Position numbers and translations under genes: made by a program. The notes beneath the pieces are model-generated. The model saw nothing but the letters and a program-made list of their open reading frames with translations, had not been told where the DNA came from and did not search any database. Positions 6,321 through 9,253 of a stretch of DNA of 9,253 bases are shown in pieces. Position 1 is the stretch's first letter, and each line of letters opens with the position of its first letter. Location of the stretch: NCBI GenBank assembly GCA_003661015.1, contig QMVI01000033.1, forward strand, positions 1 through 9,253, in the 5' to 3' direction. This DNA comes from Methanosarcinales archaeon (GTDB taxonomy: Archaea > Halobacteriota > Methanosarcinia > DSM-18856 > Methermicoccaceae).

Positions 6321-7786
6321 ACGTTGACTGGATTCTCTCCAACTATGGGGTGTTGTTGCCAGAGGCGGTGCTGACACTTTTCGCATTTGCCATACTCCTA
6401 ATCGGCCTCAAGTACCGTTCTGTCCTTGGATACCTTGCGTTTGTGGGTGCTGTGGTGTCTCTGGGTCTCGTGATAATGAATTTCTCGGTCAATGCAACCC
6501 TCCTGTACAACTCGCTGGTGTTTGACCCGCTCTCACAGTTCTTCAAGGTGGTATTTCTGCTGGTCACACTCCTGACAATTATCGCATCCATCAGATACTA
6601 CCATGGTAATGTTCATCAGGGAGAGTACTATTTCCTGCTGTTGATAGCAACAGTTGGAATGATGTTCGTGGCCTCTGCAAACGACCTTGTGTCTCTGTTT
6701 GTGGCTTTCGAACTTGGAAGCATAGCCACGTATGTGTTGGCTGCATTCGACAAAGACAACCCCAGAAGCATTGAGGCTGGCTTCAAGTACTTCATGATAG
6801 GTGCTCTCTCTTCAGCCATACTGCTGTTGGGTATGTCTCTTCTATATGGAATAACAGGCACCACCAACTTCACAGCTCTGTCTCAGATGAGTTTTGAGAT
6901 GAGTGGGTACACACTCGCAGCCCTCGTACTCATAATTGCTGGACTTGGCTTCAAGATGGCTCTTGTTCCGTTCCATATGTGGGCACCAGACACATATCAG
7001 GGAGCTCCAACTGTGGTTTCTGCGATGCTCGCAGCCGGGTCTAAGAAGATGGGATTCGTTGCTGCCTTCAAGCTAATCATACTCGCTCTGATTGCTCTCA
7101 GAACTGAGTGGTACATGGTGTTTGCCATCATTTCCGTCATCACAATGACATATGGAAATCTGGTCGCCCTCACCCAGAGGAGTTTGAAGAGGATGCTCGC
7201 CTATTCATCGATAGCTCAGGCAGGCTACATCGCAATGGCTTTTGTCGTTGTCTCGCATACCAATGTCGATTCGGTTGTGAATCTTGCGATGGGTGGAGCT
7301 TTGTTCTACATACTTTCCCATGCGTTCATGAAGGGAGGAGCATTCCTTGCGGTGGGAGCAGTCGGTTATATGCTGTTGAGGGACAGGATAAAGGTGGATG
7401 TGGAGGAGGATGACATAGACAACTTCGCAGGGCTATCGAAGACCGCACCAATAACCGCATTCTCACTCGCAGTATTCCTGTTCGCCCTTGCAGGCATCCC
7501 ACTCACTGCGGGATTCGTCAGCAAACTCCTCATATTCAGCTCTGCAATATACGGAGGTCTCGCATGGCTCGCTGTAATTGCAATACTCAACAGTGCTCTG
7601 TCGCTGTTCTACTATGCAAGAGTTGTGAAGGTGATGTACTGGGACAAGCCCAAGTTCGTTTTGAAAGGAGAGCCGACTGCTTATGTGGTGGCGGTTCTGC
7701 TTGCCCTCCTCGGGACGGTGTTGCTGGGTGTCTATCCAGGACCTTTTGTGGATGTGGCGATGAAAGTCGCAGAGGTGTTCTTGTGA
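6317..7786 (+). CDS. fpoN: F420H2 dehydrogenase antiporter-like subunit FpoN (NuoN/ND2-like)
   Basis: FpoN is the proximal antiporter-like pump, next to FpoK. The 489-residue length suits bacterial and archaeal NuoN with all fourteen helices. Conserved charges are E132 in LFVAFELGSIATYVL, K213 in GLGFKMALVPFHMWAPD, followed by TYQGAPTVVSAMLAAGSKK, and K403 in TAGFVSKLLIFSSAI. The motif SLKRMLAYSSIAQAGYIAMAF is also characteristic. A charged loop with DVEEDDID (around residue 360) precedes FAGLSKTAPITAF, where NuoN has its variable cytoplasmic loop. The start is fixed by the ATGA overlap with fpoM and the GGAGGTG site. The stop is 11 bases before the fpoO start. Confidence 0.97.
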   Translation: MNVDWILSNYGVLLPEAVLTLFAFAILLIGLKYRSVLGYLAFVGAVVSLGLVIMNFSVNATLLYNSLVFDPLSQFFKVVFLLVTLLTIIASIRYYHGNVHQGEYYFLLLIATVGMMFVASANDLVSLFVAFELGSIATYVLAAFDKDNPRSIEAGFKYFMIGALSSAILLLGMSLLYGITGTTNFTALSQMSFEMSGYTLAALVLIIAGLGFKMALVPFHMWAPDTYQGAPTVVSAMLAAGSKKMGFVAAFKLIILALIALRTEWYMVFAIISVITMTYGNLVALTQRSLKRMLAYSSIAQAGYIAMAFVVVSHTNVDSVVNLAMGGALFYILSHAFMKGGAFLAVGAVGYMLLRDRIKVDVEEDDIDNFAGLSKTAPITAFSLAVFLFALAGIPLTAGFVSKLLIFSSAIYGGLAWLAVIAILNSALSLFYYARVVKVMYWDKPKFVLKGEPTAYVVAVLLALLGTVLLGVYPGPFVDVAMKVAEVFL

Positions 7787-7794
7787 GGTGGTGA
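7785..7794 (+). promoter_or_regulatory. Ribosome binding site for fpoO
   Basis: GAGGTGGTGA overlaps the fpoN stop and ends 3 bases before ATG 7798. It is identical to the site before fpoL. Confidence 0.6.
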
Positions 7795-7797
7795 AAG

Positions 7798-8148
7798 ATG
7801 GCTGATTGTGATCTGTGTGGAAGAAGCGAACCAACACTCATACCTGTGAGGGTGAAGGTTCCAACATACTCATACGTGTATCCAGAAGGAATGTGGAGAA
7901 ACTTGTGTGAGAGGTGTCTCGAACTCTGTGCGGAAACCGAGAAGAGAATGGACAAGAAAATAGTGGCAGGAAAGTGCAGTCTGAGTCTGGTAAAGGGAGA
8001 AGTGGTGGAGGTTGAGGTCGAGATACCCTCGTTCTCCAAGGGTGTGAGGAGAGAGAAAAGGTACCTTGCACCAGATGTCCTCAAGGAATGTGCCAGAGTT
8101 TACGATAGATACAAAAAAGGAACACTTCCCCCATTCGGGGAGTTTTAA
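7798..8148 (+). CDS. fpoO: F420H2 dehydrogenase subunit FpoO (small Cys-rich protein)
   Basis: This 116-residue soluble protein closes the fpo operon, the position of fpoO in Methanosarcina. FpoO has no complex I counterpart in bacteria and has been proposed to bind a [2Fe-2S] cluster; its role is unsettled. Visible here are C4-x-x-C7 at the N-terminus and C37-x-x-C40-x-x-x-C44, with single C60 and C98. A CxxC pair followed by a second CxxC about 30 residues on could equally be a zinc ribbon-like metal site. There is no signal peptide or membrane segment. The C-terminal half is Val/Glu- then Lys/Arg-rich and lacks recognisable motifs. The start is ATG 7798 with GAGGTGGTGA upstream. The name rests on gene position plus the Cys pattern, not on strong sequence similarity I could test. 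Confidence 0.85.
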   Translation: MADCDLCGRSEPTLIPVRVKVPTYSYVYPEGMWRNLCERCLELCAETEKRMDKKIVAGKCSLSLVKGEVVEVEVEIPSFSKGVRREKRYLAPDVLKECARVYDRYKKGTLPPFGEF

Positions 8149-8173
8149 ATTTTATTTAATTTAATTTTATTTT
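8126..8173 (+). terminator. Hairpin plus T-tracts ending the fpo operon, possibly bidirectional
   Basis: TTCCCC (8126-8131) and GGGGAG (8137-8142) can pair around a five-base loop, with four G-C pairs, one T-A and one G-T. TTTT follows directly at 8143-8146, then further T-runs at 8150-8153, 8155-8157, 8160-8162, 8165-8168 and 8170-8173. T-tracts are the usual archaeal termination signal. For leftward transcription the same hairpin is followed 7 bases later by T6 (A6 at 8113-8118 on the + strand), so it could also stop the S8e transcript. The stem is short and overlaps the last codons of fpoO. Function is inferred. Confidence 0.55.
8148..8172. repeat. 10-base direct repeat in the AT-rich convergent junction
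   Basis: AATTTTATTT occurs at 8148-8157 and 8163-8172. It is probably just part of the AT-rich terminator tract between fpoO and the S8e gene. Nothing else is evident in 8149-8205. Confidence 0.6.
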
Positions 8174-8205
8174 GAATTTCACTCAGTAAAATATCTCAAT
8201 TAACT

Positions 8206-8583
8206 TCATTCAATCAGAACCGCATTTACAACGCCATCCTGTCCGGGTCTGCTCGTCACCTTGGCATCTCCCAGCTCAGTTTTTATTATTGCCCCTTTGG
8301 TGATTATGTTCCTTCTTACGAAGTGTTTGTTGGCTGGGTTGTCAACGACCATTTCTATCTTCACCTTTCTCGCTCTCCCCTCCTTATCAACGACAACAGC
8401 CTCATTCACCCTCAACAGCCTCAGCTTTATGTTTCCACCCCTTGCCCTTACCTTTTTGAGCCTCCTTTCCTCACTCACATGTGTAAGGGCAGGCTCTCTT
8501 CCGAGTTCGAACCTTCTCTTCCCTCTCGAAAGAACAACTCTTCCACCACTTACCTTCCTTCTTGACTTTCCCTGCCATCGCAT
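8206..8583 (-). CDS. rps8e: 30S ribosomal protein S8e
   Basis: This is a 125-residue archaeal/eukaryotic-type small-subunit ribosomal protein with no bacterial counterpart. The N-terminus MRWQGKSRRKVSGGR is the classic S8e opening, followed by RGKRRFELGREPALTHV, a basic RRLKKVRARGGNIKLRLLR stretch, and late DNPANKHFVRRNIITKGAII and TSRPGQDGVVNAVLIE blocks. Length and ending are normal. Three starts lie close together (GTG 8592, ATG 8589, ATG 8583). ATG 8583 is chosen because family members begin M-(R/K/Q)-W-Q-G and because GTGAT (8592-8588), which can pair with 16S rRNA, then serves as the ribosome site 4 bases upstream. It lies 24 bases downstream of the Roadblock gene and is probably co-transcribed with it. 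Confidence 0.96.
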   Translation of the reverse strand: MRWQGKSRRKVSGGRVVLSRGKRRFELGREPALTHVSEERRLKKVRARGGNIKLRLLRVNEAVVVDKEGRARKVKIEMVVDNPANKHFVRRNIITKGAIIKTELGDAKVTSRPGQDGVVNAVLIE

Positions 8584-8587
8584 GAGC

Positions 8588-8592
8588 ATCAC
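8588..8592 (-). promoter_or_regulatory. Probable ribosome binding site for the S8e gene
   Basis: GTGAT on the - strand can pair with AUCAC near the 16S rRNA 3' end and lies 4 bases before ATG 8583. It overlaps the upstream GTG and ATG candidates, so it argues against them as starts. The match is short. Confidence 0.45.
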
Positions 8593-8607
8593 TTCTATTA
8601 ACTGTTA

Positions 8608-8976
8608 TTAAGACTTTTGCTTTATTATGTCCTCTATGTCATGGGCGAGCTTCTCAACCTCGCATATCTCACTCTCAGATGAGACCAGCCCCCCTATTAT
8701 CATATTCTCTCCTGCCCCCCTCACAACCAGTATGAAATTCTCTCCCTTTGCAAATATGGTTTGGGGCTCTTCGTTAGCAAGCTCTGACATGGATGTTTCA
8801 GCAGATGCGAGGAGGGTCGCACACATTGCTGCAAACACCTCTTCTTTGAATCCCTTGTACGGGCTCGATGCAATGAGAAGACCGTCTCTGGTTGCTGCGA
8901 TAACAGTGGTTGCCATCCCTCTCTGCACAAATTCATCAAGCATTTTTTGAATCGGTTCAATGACCCCCATCACCAT
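8608..8976 (-). CDS. Roadblock/LC7 domain protein (MglB-like)
   Basis: This 122-residue protein fits the Roadblock/LC7 fold across its length. There is an N-terminal helix (residues ~5-20), a strand with TTVIAATRDGLLIASSP (the family's V-x-x-x-DG-L-I-A-S pattern), a long helix with EVFAAMCATLLASAETSMSE, two strands (QTIFAKGENFILVVRGAG and NMIIGGLVSS), and a C-terminal helix ending in lysines. No signal peptide or membrane segment is seen. Family members dimerise and bind or regulate small GTPases, as MglB does for MglA. The gene immediately upstream encodes such a GTPase, its stop overlapping this start as TGATG, so a partnership is likely. ATG 8976 is chosen for its GGAGGAG site; ATG 8970 is the alternative. 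The cellular process served is unknown. Confidence 0.88.
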   Translation of the reverse strand: MVMGVIEPIQKMLDEFVQRGMATTVIAATRDGLLIASSPYKGFKEEVFAAMCATLLASAETSMSELANEEPQTIFAKGENFILVVRGAGENMIIGGLVSSESEICEVEKLAHDIEDIIKQKS

Positions 8977-9253
8977 CAGACTCCTCCGCCATTTATTCCA
9001 TCTTCCATTATTCTGTCCACAAGTCTCTCCAATGCCTCGAAGACTCCAATCCCTTCTGATGCGACCGTTGGAATCACATCAACATTTCTTGGAAGCGAGA
9101 ACCTCTCCCGAATCTCCTCTGGACTCAGTGCATCTTGAAGGTCCTGTTTGTTTGCTATCACAATGAACGGAAGTCCATATGCCTTTATGCTCTCAAGCAT
9201 CTGTTTTGCCCTGACAAAGTCTCTCGATTTTGTCGAATCAACCACAAGAAACA
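8976..9253 (-). CDS. Small Ras/Arf/MglA-type GTPase, C-terminal part (5' end outside window)
   Basis: This is the last ~92 residues of a P-loop GTPase. The reading frame continues off the right edge: codons before the GTG at 9245 read F-L, giving FLVVDSTKSRDF, the strand after the G3 region, so that GTG is an internal Val. The G4 guanine-specificity motif is plain in LPFIVIANKQDL (N-K-Q-D). The segment VDVIPTVASEGIGVFEALE is the expected G5 region (usually S-A-x-x-G), followed by a final helix. The layout suits Arf/SRP-receptor-beta/MglA-like GTPases; which of these cannot be told without the P-loop half. The protein ends in a short glycine run that overlaps the ribosome site of the Roadblock gene. 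It probably works with that protein as a regulatory switch. Confidence 0.85.
   Translation of the reverse strand, partial: FLVVDSTKSRDFVRAKQMLESIKAYGLPFIVIANKQDLQDALSPEEIRERFSLPRNVDVIPTVASEGIGVFEALERLVDRIMEDGINGGGV
8981..8987 (-). promoter_or_regulatory. Ribosome binding site for the Roadblock gene
   Basis: GGAGGAG on the - strand lies 4 bases before ATG 8976. It sits inside the codons for the glycine tail of the GTPase, so translation of the two genes is probably coupled. Confidence 0.65.

Noticed and set aside
8261..8611. Open frame on the + strand opposite the S8e gene
   Set aside because: The - strand gives an unmistakable S8e protein; the + frame is Ser/Leu/Phe-rich shadow sequence.
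8627..8950. Open frame on the + strand opposite the Roadblock gene
   Set aside because: No family pattern and no ribosome site; it is the complement of a gene with good Roadblock/LC7 structure.
1..9253. CRISPR arrays, tRNA or rRNA genes, insertion sequences or integrase sites
   Set aside because: I saw no spaced direct repeats of CRISPR type, no cloverleaf-like segment and no transposase-like protein; nearly all of the window is occupied by core genes.

Overview
The window is archaeal and consists almost entirely of the distal half of an fpo operon, which encodes the F420H2:methanophenazine oxidoreductase (F420H2 dehydrogenase), the archaeal relative of respiratory complex I. The gene order D-H-I-J(two genes)-K-L-M-N-O, the presence of fpoO and the split fpoJ match the arrangement known from Methanosarcinales. 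They do not match the fqo layout I recall for Archaeoglobus. Arginine is coded mostly by AGA/AGG and ATA is a common isoleucine codon, a bias often seen in thermophilic archaea. A methylotrophic or aceticlastic methanogen, or an ANME relative, of the Methanosarcinales in the broad sense is the best guess; genus cannot be settled from the sequence.

Region 1 (1-8148, + strand): the 3' end of fpoD, then fpoH, fpoI, fpoJ1, fpoJ2, fpoK, fpoL, fpoM, fpoN and fpoO. Genes overlap by 4-8 bases or are separated by at most 13, so this looks like one transcript with translational coupling. FpoD and FpoI belong to the connecting arm that passes electrons from the F420H2 input side to the membrane. FpoH, J1/J2, K, L, M and N form the membrane arm that pumps ions; all three antiporter-like subunits keep the key Glu and Lys residues. 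FpoO is a small Cys-rich protein specific to the archaeal enzyme. No fpoF follows fpoO, so the F420H2-oxidising subunit must be encoded elsewhere or be absent. fpoA, fpoB and fpoC presumably lie to the left.

Region 2 (8126-8205): a short convergent junction with a GC hairpin at the end of fpoO and an AT-rich tract, a likely terminator that could serve both directions.

Region 3 (8206-9253, - strand): read leftward, the C-terminal part of a small Ras/Arf-type GTPase (cut by the window edge), a Roadblock/LC7 protein coupled to it by a TGATG junction, and ribosomal protein S8e. The GTPase-Roadblock pair resembles the MglA/MglB type of regulatory module.

No RNA gene, mobile element or CRISPR array was seen. 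Most of the window is ordinary core metabolism. The oddest feature is the in-frame 12-base tandem repeat that encodes a Lys/Glu-rich tail on FpoI. I do not see an undescribed system that stands up to scrutiny.
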